9,168 bases of DNA from Betaproteobacteria bacterium TMED41 (GCA_002167365.1 NHCU01000067.1:3919-13086); one strand, 5' to 3'. Positions 1-7,120 are shown, counted from the stretch's first letter. Made by a program: numbers and translations. The notes: generated by a model not told the origin, from the letters alone.

Positions 1-972
1 TTTTCGTTTCTCTTTCTACTTGTGATTTCAATCAGCGTATGGACGACGGAACGTTTCCCGACACGCGTACTAAAAGGACTCGCGTTGCTGGGGCTCTGTT
101 GCGGAATCTTGGCTCTGACCAGAGGCGTTGGGAAGTATTATGCGTTTGTCCTTCCAGGGCTATTGTTGCTTATGTTATTCGTATCAGATAGAGAGATAGT
201 ACGTAATGTCGGGCCTAGATCAATTTTTATTGGACTTGTTCTGTACTCTCTTGCCTTTCTCGCGATAACAACTCCTTGGGCAATAAGAAATCACGTTGCC
301 TTGAATGATTACGGGCTTACACAGGGTGAGGCAATCATGATGCGCGACCAGTATCGATTTATGATTCGCCAAAGCGGTAGCCCAAATGGCTCGGACGTCG
401 ATTCTGCGAATCAAGTTGCTCTTGCTTTCCTTGAATCCCGTCATTTAGATGCCTCTTGCGTCAATCGATTTAAAGACCCAAAATGCAAAGGCCCATTAAG
501 TCAAGCCTATTTCAACGCTATTCTCGATCAGGGGATACTGCCAATAGTTCAAGCTCTGACCCGAGCTTGGGCGAGTCTATTTTTCTCTAGTTCAGCCAGC
601 AAGATCGCTAAATACATAGGCCAAGACGCCGAATCGATACACACCAAAGCTATGAAAGGTTCTTGGCAACTTTCCGATATTTGCCAACATCTCAAACAGG
701 CACTGGCTAATAAACCGGCTTATGGCTTCATCTTGGCAGTTTCGTTCTTATATGTTTTCGCTTCTCGATTTTTAGGAATCATTGGATTCGTTCGACTTAT
801 TCGAGATCGGGACTGCCATGGATACCTGGCATTTTTCCTGACTTCCGGCGGGCTGCTTGTTGCGGCTTATATGTTTGTTGGCGTGAGTCGATACAGGGCT
901 CCTCTAGAACCCCTTCTCGCGTTATTAGCCGTAGCAGCGTTCAGGAACCCACCCATTCAGGCAGAGGACTAG
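1..972 (+). CDS. Membrane glycosyltransferase of the ArnT/PMT (GT39/GT83-like) type, 5'-truncated by the window edge
   Basis: The frame is open from base 1, so this is the C-terminal part (about 323 residues) of a longer protein. The GTG at 22 is inside the gene, not its start. Visible are hydrophobic segments around residues 20-40, 48-65, 75-92, 240-262 and 275-315, separated by a polar, presumably periplasmic loop of about 140 residues. An early TRG motif, a TPWAIRN motif just after a membrane segment, and a terminal SRYRAPLEPLLALLA motif are typical of polyprenyl-phosphate-sugar-dependent transferases such as ArnT and bacterial PMT-like enzymes. These use lipid-linked sugars on the periplasmic side of the inner membrane. 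Two cysteines in the loop (SCVNRFKDPKC) could form a disulfide. The catalytic N-terminal acidic loop lies outside the window, so donor and acceptor cannot be inferred. It is convergent with the sugar cluster and probably belongs to a separate unit of the same locus. Confidence 0.8.
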   Translation, partial: FSFLFLLVISISVWTTERFPTRVLKGLALLGLCCGILALTRGVGKYYAFVLPGLLLLMLFVSDREIVRNVGPRSIFIGLVLYSLAFLAITTPWAIRNHVALNDYGLTQGEAIMMRDQYRFMIRQSGSPNGSDVDSANQVALAFLESRHLDASCVNRFKDPKCKGPLSQAYFNAILDQGILPIVQALTRAWASLFFSSSASKIAKYIGQDAESIHTKAMKGSWQLSDICQHLKQALANKPAYGFILAVSFLYVFASRFLGIIGFVRLIRDRDCHGYLAFFLTSGGLLVAAYMFVGVSRYRAPLEPLLALLAVAAFRNPPIQAED

Positions 973-1272
973 GTCTCGATCAGAACCTTCATGGTTGCAC
1001 GGCTTTGTTAAACCAAGCAGTCATCCAACCTCATAGGATGCCCCAAGAAAGGCGTCGTGACTTGCTAATTCTTTCCTGCCTCCGAATCAAGCTCCCCAGT
1101 AGAGATCTGACCGAACAATCTTTAGCAGAAGTTTACAAAAACGAAGGTGCTTCATATTTTGATCTACTATTAGATCAGGGTTCTGTAGCCGAGCATTAAC
1201 GTTTCCTACGACAGGTGTGCGTGCCTAGCGGCGGTAGAGGAATTTCTTTACCCAGATCACTTTTTTGGCGTG
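973..1272. other. Convergent intergenic gap, no convincing gene
   Basis: This 300-base stretch separates the 3' ends of the plus-strand glycosyltransferase and the minus-strand methyltransferase. The only sizeable open frame (1005-1199, +, TTG start, 64 codons) resembles no family I know and has no evident ribosome site. A perfect 6-bp inverted repeat with a 4-base loop (GATCTA/TAGATC, 1161-1176) is present. It is not followed by a T-run on either strand, so it is not a canonical terminator. No strong intrinsic terminator is visible, although both flanking genes end here. The stretch may be remnant DNA from locus rearrangement, but nothing identifies a source. Confidence 0.5.
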
Positions 1273-1938
1273 CTAATCGAAGAAGATAAATTCGTAATCT
1301 CCTGTAAAGCCCGCCATTTCGTGAAGCCATCGCCAGGAGTTCACATCAATCAACGTCTCTGCAGTTAGCGCCCAACACTGAAGGTTAAAAAACTCTCGGT
1401 TGGTCCGAAAGCTCTCCGTCATTACATACGAATGTTGTCCCACTCTTTCAATCTCAGACAGAGACTTAACGACTGAGCAAATCGCCAAATTGTGAAGGCA
1501 TCCGAGGGAAATCACCAGATCAAACTCTCCCTCCGCAATTGGGAACGGCGCACGCAGATCATGTTTAAAGAGCTTGTCTCGTATTTCGGCTTTGGCATTT
1601 GCTAACGCATATTCGGAGATATCGAAGCCAGCAATCTCTAAACCCGGCTCTATCAACGTCATCTCATGGAGCAGGTAACCTTTCCCACACCCGGCATCTA
1701 GAACTCTAGAACCGGAGCCTAGCGAGTATCGTGAAATCAACTTCTCCGCGACCGGCTTCCACCTCCCCGGAATATATCGATATCCACCATATCCATAACG
1801 CCGATCGCCATCCCAGTATTCTTCACCATAACGCTTGGCAATCTCCATGCATCTAACCTTCTCATCCACCATGCGCTGGAGATAGTCGCGGTGTGTCGCG
1901 ACGTGAAGGGGCGTAACAATTTCTAAGAGCTCTCCCAT
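1273..1938 (-). CDS. Class I SAM-dependent methyltransferase
   Basis: A Rossmann-fold methyltransferase of about 221 residues. Motif I is RVLDAGCGKGYLL (about residues 78-90). The ribose-binding acidic position is in GFDIS (about 105-109), and the strand-4 motif is FDLVISLGCLHNL (about 139-151). The N-terminal segment, rich in Tyr, Gly and Arg (YWDGDRRYGYGGYRYIPGRW, 41-60), is one I associate with methyltransferases from sugar clusters. It would methylate a sugar, nucleotide-sugar or intermediate in the cytoplasm; the acceptor is not evident. Start choice: the ATG at 1938 gives a 19-base gap after the preceding stop and begins in the conserved region (TPLHVATHRDYL). A GTG at 1989 would add 17 residues and overlap the preceding gene by 32 bases. 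Neither has a strong Shine-Dalgarno. It is the last gene of the minus-strand operon. Confidence 0.82.
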   Translation of the reverse strand: MGELLEIVTPLHVATHRDYLQRMVDEKVRCMEIAKRYGEEYWDGDRRYGYGGYRYIPGRWKPVAEKLISRYSLGSGSRVLDAGCGKGYLLHEMTLIEPGLEIAGFDISEYALANAKAEIRDKLFKHDLRAPFPIAEGEFDLVISLGCLHNLAICSVVKSLSEIERVGQHSYVMTESFRTNREFFNLQCWALTAETLIDVNSWRWLHEMAGFTGDYEFIFFD

Positions 1939-1957
1939 GTAAGAAAAGGCCTGCCGC

Positions 1958-2362
1958 TTACAACTGGTCTTGAATATCTGGGCTATCACGCATAACTAGA
2001 TGCACAGACCAGATATCTTCTATACGTTGAAGATCCGTCCTCGTAGCTAGACATAAAGCCTCGACAGCAAAGTGGATACTTTTATCTCTATTAAGAAATT
2101 CCTCGTAAATATTCCGCCTGACACTAGCCTCTTCCGGTAACTGAAACAGACTGTAGAGCACGATCCCATCAAGCTGATCGAGGCGATTTACCATCTGGTT
2201 CAACATCAAGAAACTTCCAGGAATTGCATACTCGGTACCGCTAAGAATGTAGCCCATGCCGTGTGCCTGACAGTAATCTCTTATGACTAAGTTCTGGACA
2301 TGCTGCGGTACCCGAAAACCCTGCACCGGTCGGCTCGTCACATAACCTTGAAACCCGCTCAT
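1958..2362 (-). CDS. Sporadic carbohydrate cluster protein, LIC12192 family
   Basis: A complete 134-residue protein matching my memory of the small 'sporadic carbohydrate cluster, LIC12192' family (I believe TIGR04323). That family is named from a Leptospira O-antigen gene and scattered through polysaccharide loci. Recognisable blocks are GYVTSRP (6-12), VPQHVQNLVIRDYCQAHG (18-35), GTEYAIPGS (42-50) and LDGIVLYSLFQLPEE (64-78), then IHFAVEAL and IEDIWSVH further on. No biochemical function is known to me. The block order resembles the catalytic domain of serine recombinases (GYxRVS, Q-x-x-x-I-x-x-YC-x-x-G, E...G, L.gIvvysl.RL, l.F..E), but the arginines of the recombinase RLxR motif are replaced by QLPE. 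A DNA-cutting role is therefore unlikely. The start overlaps the oxygenase stop (ATGA), with AGAG upstream, so the two are translationally coupled. Confidence 0.85.
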   Translation of the reverse strand: MSGFQGYVTSRPVQGFRVPQHVQNLVIRDYCQAHGMGYILSGTEYAIPGSFLMLNQMVNRLDQLDGIVLYSLFQLPEEASVRRNIYEEFLNRDKSIHFAVEALCLATRTDLQRIEDIWSVHLVMRDSPDIQDQL

Positions 2363-3174
2363 TCAGTTTGATCTCTGCCTAACTGTGGAAACCTATATTC
2401 CATCCCCAAGCGGGAAGCGGGCTTTAGGGTGATCGGTTCAAAAAATTCGCCTAACTTTTTATCCCCATATGGGGTAAAAACTCCTTTAAATCTGCAGTTC
2501 ATTGACCAGCGTGTTTCAGATTCTTGGTTAATACGGTTACCGTGTGGAAGATTTTGATTGAAAATCAATACCTCTCCAGTTTTGATTTCAATCCACACCA
2601 CCTCGTCTTTGACTCTTTGAAACAGATCTTCACTGCTGCCCGTCGCATACTCTGGAAAATCCTCCCGCAACCCTTGATCCGCTGCTGGAGGCAATATATA
2701 CATTGCTTTGCTGCCATAACAACTCACAAGAGGGGTCCAAACAACCGCCTCGAACGGTGAATCTCCTGACCAGACGTCCGCATGCACGGGTAACAGCGAG
2801 CTGTCATCTTCAGGTAATTGGATGCTCAGATTGACCCGCAACTGCATTGCGAGTTCATTTCCTACGATACATTCTAGAATAGGCCGCGCCAGCTCAAAGT
2901 AGTCAGAACGTAACCAAGGTTCCGCATTTACCCTACGAATTATCTCAAGGCGAAACGAATTCAGTTCATTTGCTCTAACTTTCTCATGAATCGTATTGAG
3001 AAATGTCTCTGGATCCGCCGCCGACACTCCTAGAACATTTCCGGCCGAATCGGCGACCAACCGCTGGATCCGCTCGAACGACTCTCGATCCGCAACCGGA
3101 ACAATCAAATACCCATCGTTAATGTAGTGGGTGCCGAGTTCACGATCTCGATTTGATGAGAAAGTGTAGCTCAT
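2359..3174 (-). CDS. Putative 2-oxoglutarate/Fe(II)-dependent oxygenase of sugar clusters
   Basis: A 271-residue protein with the spaced iron-binding triad of cupin-fold 2OG oxygenases. H131 and D133 lie in LPVHADVWSGD, and H211 lies in LIFNQNLPHGN just after a GEVLIFNQ strand. An arginine for 2-oxoglutarate is available at R222 or R228 (ETRWSMNCRF). The adjacent LIC12192 gene supports assignment to the sporadic-carbohydrate-cluster oxygenase group (I believe TIGR04324). The likely role is hydroxylation or oxidative change of a sugar or sugar-nucleotide in the cytoplasm, needing O2, Fe(II) and 2-oxoglutarate; the substrate is unknown. Its ATG lies 9 bases after the transketolase stop, and its last bases overlap the next gene by ATGA. 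The triad is intact, so it should be active. Confidence 0.8.
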   Translation of the reverse strand: MSYTFSSNRDRELGTHYINDGYLIVPVADRESFERIQRLVADSAGNVLGVSAADPETFLNTIHEKVRANELNSFRLEIIRRVNAEPWLRSDYFELARPILECIVGNELAMQLRVNLSIQLPEDDSSLLPVHADVWSGDSPFEAVVWTPLVSCYGSKAMYILPPAADQGLREDFPEYATGSSEDLFQRVKDEVVWIEIKTGEVLIFNQNLPHGNRINQESETRWSMNCRFKGVFTPYGDKKLGEFFEPITLKPASRLGMEYRFPQLGRDQTE

Positions 3175-3183
3175 AGCATTTAC

Positions 3184-3687
3184 TCAGACCTTTTCTGTGA
3201 TCGAAGCATTCAACAGAGGATCACTTTTCAGGCTAATGAAGCTCGGGCCATCTTGAGAATATGCACGCCTTATTACTCTTTCTGTTTCTTCTCCATCTTT
3301 CGGAAAAAATGACTGAGTATTTTCCAAAAGGCTCATCAGTGCGCGCGCATTAAGTGCCGAATGAGTTGGGCCAAGAGTTGGATAATCTGAATATCCAACT
3401 AGCTTTACGTTCGCCCGCTGTTGATCAACGTCCAACTTTACTTGCTCAAAGGGACGTTCAATAAGGAATGGTGTAATCGTATAAACCCAGGGCATCAGTC
3501 CTTCCAAAGCAAGTCCGGCCGCGACGCCGATCATACTTTGCTCACAAATTCCGATATTGATAAATCGTTCGGGATGCCGATCGCGAAACTCATCAAACAC
3601 GCGATAACCAATATCTCCTGCGACAATATAGACCCTATCGTCGTTATCGGCCAGCTCCGCGATCACTTTACCAAAGCGCCTTCTCAT
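3184..3687 (-). CDS. Transketolase-like subunit, pyrimidine-binding domain only
   Basis: A protein of 167 residues matching the pyrimidine (Pyr) domain of transketolase and DXPS. It shows GDIGYRVFDEF (24-34), FINIGICEQSMIGVAAGLAL (42-61, holding the conserved catalytic Glu at 49), a TPFLIERPFEQVKLDV block (72-87) and GYSDYPTLGPTHSALNARAL (98-117) with a conserved His at 109. It ends right after the strand GPSFISLKSDP. The C-terminal transketolase domain (roughly 130 residues) found in the usual split transketolase beta subunit of about 300 residues is absent. The next gene begins 9 bases later, so no remnant of that domain can be hidden there. It overlaps the TPP-binding subunit by ATGA and has a good ribosome site (AGGG about 5 bases before ATG). 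Together the two subunits should form the composite active site at their interface. Confidence 0.87.
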   Translation of the reverse strand: MRRRFGKVIAELADNDDRVYIVAGDIGYRVFDEFRDRHPERFINIGICEQSMIGVAAGLALEGLMPWVYTITPFLIERPFEQVKLDVDQQRANVKLVGYSDYPTLGPTHSALNARALMSLLENTQSFFPKDGEETERVIRRAYSQDGPSFISLKSDPLLNASITEKV

Positions 3688-4454
3688 TCAATCCCTAGCC
3701 TTTTTCTTCCGATCTCTAAGTCTTCCTCTTTTATTCTTCGTGCGTGCCACACAGGATCGTCTTCGAATTCTGGAACACCTTTGCCCTTGATAGTATGCAT
3801 CAAGACTACTCTGGGCTTTCCCGACAGGGGTTGTGTAAGGACAGTGACCAGTTCGCCAATATCGTGGCCATCCATAATCTCAGCACAATCCCAGTTAAAC
3901 GCTCGAAATTTCTCGGCAAGATCATCAAGTGAAAGCGCGTCGCTCAGTCTCGACAATGCCTGAATCTTGTTGTAATCAACTAGCACTAGGAGGTTGTCCA
4001 ACTTATGATGAGCTCCAACAAGCAGCGACTCCCATGTGGTACCTTCCTGGCACTCTCCGTCGCTCATCATCACGATGACTCGCCCCTTAATATCTTTCAG
4101 TTTCCTTGCCAGAGCCATTCCTGTTGCAATCGGTAAACCGTGCCCGAGACTTCCAGTCGTCGCGTGAATGCCGTTCTCAGGATCAATTTCGAGATGGGTT
4201 TTAAGTTCCGGAGCCAGCCCTTTTTCCTGAAGCAGCAAACACAGAGGGAATGACGCATGCGCCTTGCTGAGAATAAACTTATCCGAGGGACGCAAAACTA
4301 CTTCGTATAGAACAATCAACGCCTCGATCATCGAAAAACTGCCGCCCAGATGTGCTTCTCCATGCTCTAAAAACGCACGAAATGTTTCTCGGCGTAGGTG
4401 CGCCGCATAGGTGACCAAATCAGCGTGATTCATGTTATGTCGTAATATCGGCAT
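3684..4454 (-). CDS. Transketolase-like N-terminal subunit, thiamine-diphosphate-binding
   Basis: About 256 residues, matching the PP domain of split transketolases. Landmarks: EAHLGGSFSMIEAL (about 33-46), FILSKAHAS (60-68, where the family usually has SKGHA), TTGSLGHGLPIATGMALA (99-116), and the diphosphate/Mg motif opening with SDGECQEGTTWES (131-143) and closing with VDYNKIQ (159-165). The enzyme would transfer a two-carbon ketol unit between sugar phosphates in the cytoplasm. In a sugar cluster it more likely builds or shortens an unusual ketose than serves the pentose-phosphate pathway. Start options are TTG 4457, ATG 4454 and ATG 4433. I prefer 4454, which has GAAGG nine bases upstream and overlaps the fusion gene by 20 bases. 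ATG 4433 begins one base after the upstream stop but lacks a ribosome site; it would remove only 7 residues and no domain. Confidence 0.9.
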   Translation of the reverse strand: MPILRHNMNHADLVTYAAHLRRETFRAFLEHGEAHLGGSFSMIEALIVLYEVVLRPSDKFILSKAHASFPLCLLLQEKGLAPELKTHLEIDPENGIHATTGSLGHGLPIATGMALARKLKDIKGRVIVMMSDGECQEGTTWESLLVGAHHKLDNLLVLVDYNKIQALSRLSDALSLDDLAEKFRAFNWDCAEIMDGHDIGELVTVLTQPLSGKPRVVLMHTIKGKGVPEFEDDPVWHARRIKEEDLEIGRKRLGIE

Positions 4455-6039
4455 CAACCACTGCCTTCTCTACCGTCCCAAGCAATGTTCTAGCCTTCTC
4501 TAGTTGAATTCGACCTCTTGACTCCGAGTCAGATTCTGGTCGAAAGAAGATATTCAGCAAAATCAAACACCACCTCAAACCGTAGAGGGGAAACCGCTGT
4601 AGAAACCTCTCTGTCAGATCTTTATCGCCAGCGAATATCTCCAAGCATCCTGTCTTCCATCTTCGCGTCTGCGCTGCTGACAACGAAAATCCCGGGTGCC
4701 AAATAAAATCTGAGATCAGCTTTACCGGATCATCCCAACCGAAGTATTCAAAATCAATCCAAACCAAAGAGCCATCCTCTTTTCGAATAGCGTTATGAAA
4801 ACCAAAGTCTGATGGACTCAACGTTCGGTCTTTTTTGGGAAGTCTAGCTAAACGACTCCGCTTGGGAAACCGCTTAATTGTCAATCGGCTCAATTCGGCA
4901 AATAAAGGGTCAAACTCACTGAGAAGGTACTTCTCTAAATCAGGTGATCTCTTCGTTACAATGTTCAGATTACTTCTTTTATATGCGATTTGATTCCATA
5001 TATCCTCTTCCCGGAGACAGGCTTCAGATGCATTGGAGATTGCCGTCGCGTTGGGGGCATGACGAATATTGTGCAGTTGCTCGATAAATTCAAGCGCCTG
5101 CTCAATGTCTGAATTTCTGATCGAACTGACATTAACACCTTCGACCCATCGATATACACCAATGTTTAGATCGCGTACCGCACTTACAACCTCGACGGTA
5201 GATTTAACTCCATGTGAGTTAAGAAATTCCGAAGCACTTCTCTCGGCACCAAGTCGATCTCGTACATCGTTCGTGACATCTGGATAAAATTTTATTGCGA
5301 AGGCCTCCTCGCGGGAATTAACCATAAAGACTCGGCTATTCGCTCTCCCCTCTATTGCGAGGGTGGAATCAACCACATCGCCTAGCGCAAATTCAATTTG
5401 CGCCCTCACTTCCTCTTCCTCTTGAGTACCGAACACATGCTGAGCGATTTCCCTCCAGCTTTTCGAGATTAGCTCACATGGCGCTGCTTTTTGACCCTCT
5501 GTGCTACTGCCAAACAAAATCTTCTTGGTATTTAAGGGAAAATGTTGTTCAGCAAATACCTCCCAAAGATCGTCGATAAACAGATCGCATTCAAGGTCGG
5601 CGATCTTTTTCACCTTTGCTTCACGCGTATTCTCAAAAAAGACATTTGACTCGGCGAGACCAAATCCCGCCGAGTCAAAAAATCGATTAGCTTGCATCCA
5701 CCTCAAAGCTTCACGCCGCAACGGGACTTGTTCAGGATCACAATGACCGAATTCGGTTTTGTGACTAACAATGAACGCCTCGTCCCCCCTTGCCTTTAGA
5801 CGCAACAGAAAATTTGCAACTTCTGGATACAACACCGCACGATTCATATATTTACCGTAGACTTGCCCCTGAAGCCTTTGCCAGTAAGTTTCACCCTGCG
5901 GTTGGTTACGCATGAAAGTGCGAATATCCGCCTTACCCCCAGACCAGTTGCCTGGTAACAGACCCATATTTCGCGCCACGAACGGAAATACCTTGTCGTA
6001 ACAAGCTAGCGTGTTATCAAAGTCAAGGCCAATTCGCAT
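4435..6039 (-). CDS. HAD-type phosphatase fused to an APH-type (aminoglycoside-phosphotransferase-like) small-molecule kinase
   Basis: A two-domain protein of 534 residues. Residues 1 to about 200 are HAD-like: LDFDNTL (D6 nucleophile, D8), FIVSHKTE (S92), lysines near 142-145, and LFIDD (D156, D157). Residues about 210-534 resemble APH/choline kinase-fold enzymes: FAIKFYP (nucleotide-binding K250), GAERSASEFL (E267), YRWVEG hinge (296-301), SPSDFGFHN catalytic loop (D411, N416) and the metal motif WIDFEYFGWDDP (D429, E431). All key residues of both domains are present, so it could both add and remove phosphate on pathway intermediates. This recalls the separate kinase and phosphatase of heptose activation, but the substrate is unknown. 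It sits 76 bases after the epimerase, with no clear ribosome site before its ATG. It overlaps the transketolase start. A structural or regulatory role for one half cannot be excluded. Confidence 0.82.
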   Translation of the reverse strand: MRIGLDFDNTLACYDKVFPFVARNMGLLPGNWSGGKADIRTFMRNQPQGETYWQRLQGQVYGKYMNRAVLYPEVANFLLRLKARGDEAFIVSHKTEFGHCDPEQVPLRREALRWMQANRFFDSAGFGLAESNVFFENTREAKVKKIADLECDLFIDDLWEVFAEQHFPLNTKKILFGSSTEGQKAAPCELISKSWREIAQHVFGTQEEEEVRAQIEFALGDVVDSTLAIEGRANSRVFMVNSREEAFAIKFYPDVTNDVRDRLGAERSASEFLNSHGVKSTVEVVSAVRDLNIGVYRWVEGVNVSSIRNSDIEQALEFIEQLHNIRHAPNATAISNASEACLREEDIWNQIAYKRSNLNIVTKRSPDLEKYLLSEFDPLFAELSRLTIKRFPKRSRLARLPKKDRTLSPSDFGFHNAIRKEDGSLVWIDFEYFGWDDPVKLISDFIWHPGFSLSAAQTRRWKTGCLEIFAGDKDLTERFLQRFPLYGLRWCLILLNIFFRPESDSESRGRIQLEKARTLLGTVEKAVVDADITT

Positions 6040-6061
6040 CGAAGAGATAAAGCGAGTTGGG

Positions 6062-6120
6062 ATGGACCTATCTACTTTCTAGATGGGTCCGTGCTAGTAA
6101 TGCCGCTGGCATATGCTAGC
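6062..6120. repeat. Two tandem inverted repeats in the epimerase-fusion gene gap
   Basis: An 11-base arm at 6064-6074 (GGACCTATCTA) pairs with 6080-6090 (TAGATGGGTCC) around the loop CTTTC, perfect except for one T-G position. A second interrupted inverted repeat follows at 6093-6104 and 6108-6120 (GCTAG...ATGCC, GCT, GGCAT...CTAGC), overlapping the epimerase stop codon. Together they fill most of the 76-base space between the two genes. No T-run follows on the minus strand, so simple intrinsic termination is unlikely. RNA processing, partial attenuation or mRNA stabilisation are alternatives. In the minus-strand transcript the T-G position becomes a C-A mismatch. Confidence 0.5.
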
Positions 6121-7114
6121 GTAAATCCACAGACTGCATTCGTTTGATGTTGAAGTAACGCTCATCGGTTAGCGAGTCGGGTAACAGGTTTTCGTTGAAA
6201 GCATCCACCAAGTTTTGAGCTGCCTCTCGAATCGAATGTCTTGCAACAAACCCTAACTCGTCTGCAAACTTTTTCGAAGAAATATGGTAAGACCGATTGT
6301 CCTCTGTCGGTGTCGTAATTAGTTTCACATCTTCTCCGACAACCGACTTCACCGCCTCAGCAATCTCCTTAACTGTCTGATTCTCATAGCCCGCATTATA
6401 AATCTTGCCAGCAATTTTCTCCGATGGAGCCTCAAGCAAGACAAAATATGCGTCAACCATATCGGTGATGTGAATGTTGGGGCGAAGTTGATCACCTCCG
6501 AACACTGTAATCTCACGCCTGTGATACGCCAGGTTGGTCAAGATATTGACGACAACATCAAGACGTTGGCGAGGAGCATAGCCACACACCGTCGCGGGTC
6601 GAATGGTAGCTGTATCAAAACTGCTGGACTGGTACTCGGAAAGAATTTTTTCGCAGTCCGCTTTAAACCTTGAATAATCAGTTAGTGGCTCTAAGTCCAT
6701 CCCTTCATGCACATTACTCTCTTCTTTAACGCCATATACACTGGATGAAGAGGCATAGATAAAGCGTCCCACGCCGGCGGTTCGACTGGTCTCCACTAAC
6801 GGTCTAAATGCATCTAGATTAATACTCTTACCTAGTTTTGGGTTTAATTCAAAACTAGGATCGTTTGATATACACGCCAAGTGGATGACCGCATCACAGT
6901 CTTGAACTGCAGTTTCTACCGCTCTTTGATCCCGAAGATCCCCCTTTATTTCACGCAGATTAGGGCTTGAATGGTAATCGCCAAAGATACTTTCCCCATA
7001 GAGATAAAGATCTAAGACATTGACCAAATATCCTGCGTCGATAAGTCTTGGAACCAGTGCACTGCCTACGTAGCCGGCACCGCCAGTTACCAAAATTCTT
7101 CTTATTTCGGCCAT
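6116..7114 (-). CDS. NAD-dependent epimerase/dehydratase (extended SDR)
   Basis: A full-length extended short-chain dehydrogenase of 332 residues. The nucleotide-binding motif is TGGAGYVG (10-17). An acidic D35 ends the second strand (VLDLYLYG), which favours NAD over NADP. HLACISNDPSFELNP (78-92) follows. The active site holds YASSSSVYG (120-128) with Y147 and K151 in YSRFK, and later come RPATVCGYAPRQRLD and the FGGDQLRPNIHITDMVDAY region. Such enzymes act on nucleotide sugars as 4-epimerases, dehydratases or reductases. The exact reaction cannot be read from sequence. The ATG is preceded by AGAGG six bases upstream. It is the first gene after a 574-base gap and probably the promoter-proximal gene of the operon that continues through the HAD-kinase, transketolase, oxygenase and methyltransferase genes. 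Confidence 0.9.
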   Translation of the reverse strand: MAEIRRILVTGGAGYVGSALVPRLIDAGYLVNVLDLYLYGESIFGDYHSSPNLREIKGDLRDQRAVETAVQDCDAVIHLACISNDPSFELNPKLGKSINLDAFRPLVETSRTAGVGRFIYASSSSVYGVKEESNVHEGMDLEPLTDYSRFKADCEKILSEYQSSSFDTATIRPATVCGYAPRQRLDVVVNILTNLAYHRREITVFGGDQLRPNIHITDMVDAYFVLLEAPSEKIAGKIYNAGYENQTVKEIAEAVKSVVGEDVKLITTPTEDNRSYHISSKKFADELGFVARHSIREAAQNLVDAFNENLLPDSLTDERYFNIKRMQSVDLR

Positions 7115-7120
7115 ACCGAT

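Noticed and set aside
996..1014. GCACGGCTTTGTTAAAC-like sequence recalling insertion-sequence ends
   Set aside because: No matching inverted copy, no flanking direct repeat and no transposase fragment could be found nearby.
1161..1176. GATCTA-CTAT-TAGATC hairpin as terminator of the convergent genes
   Set aside because: The stem is short and AT-rich, with no T-run after it on either strand.
1005..1199. A 64-codon plus-strand open frame in the convergent gap
   Set aside because: It starts with TTG, has no evident ribosome site, resembles no family I recognise and lies in a short gap where chance frames of this length are common.
1230..1237. GGCGGTAG, the core of the ops/JUMPstart element that recruits RfaH in polysaccharide operons
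   Set aside because: It is on the plus strand pointing into the 3' ends of minus-strand genes, the next bases (AGG) depart from the ops consensus, and no JUMPstart context surrounds it. An 8-base match can be chance.
3184..3687. Frameshift or truncation as the cause of the short transketolase Pyr subunit
   Set aside because: The stop is followed after 9 bases by an intact oxygenase gene, leaving no room for a displaced third domain, and the Pyr domain itself is complete. A clean ancestral loss remains possible.
3421..3963. A 180-codon plus-strand open frame opposite the transketolase genes
   Set aside because: It is antisense to two well-supported overlapping genes with intact motifs and has no recognisable protein features; it is a shadow frame.
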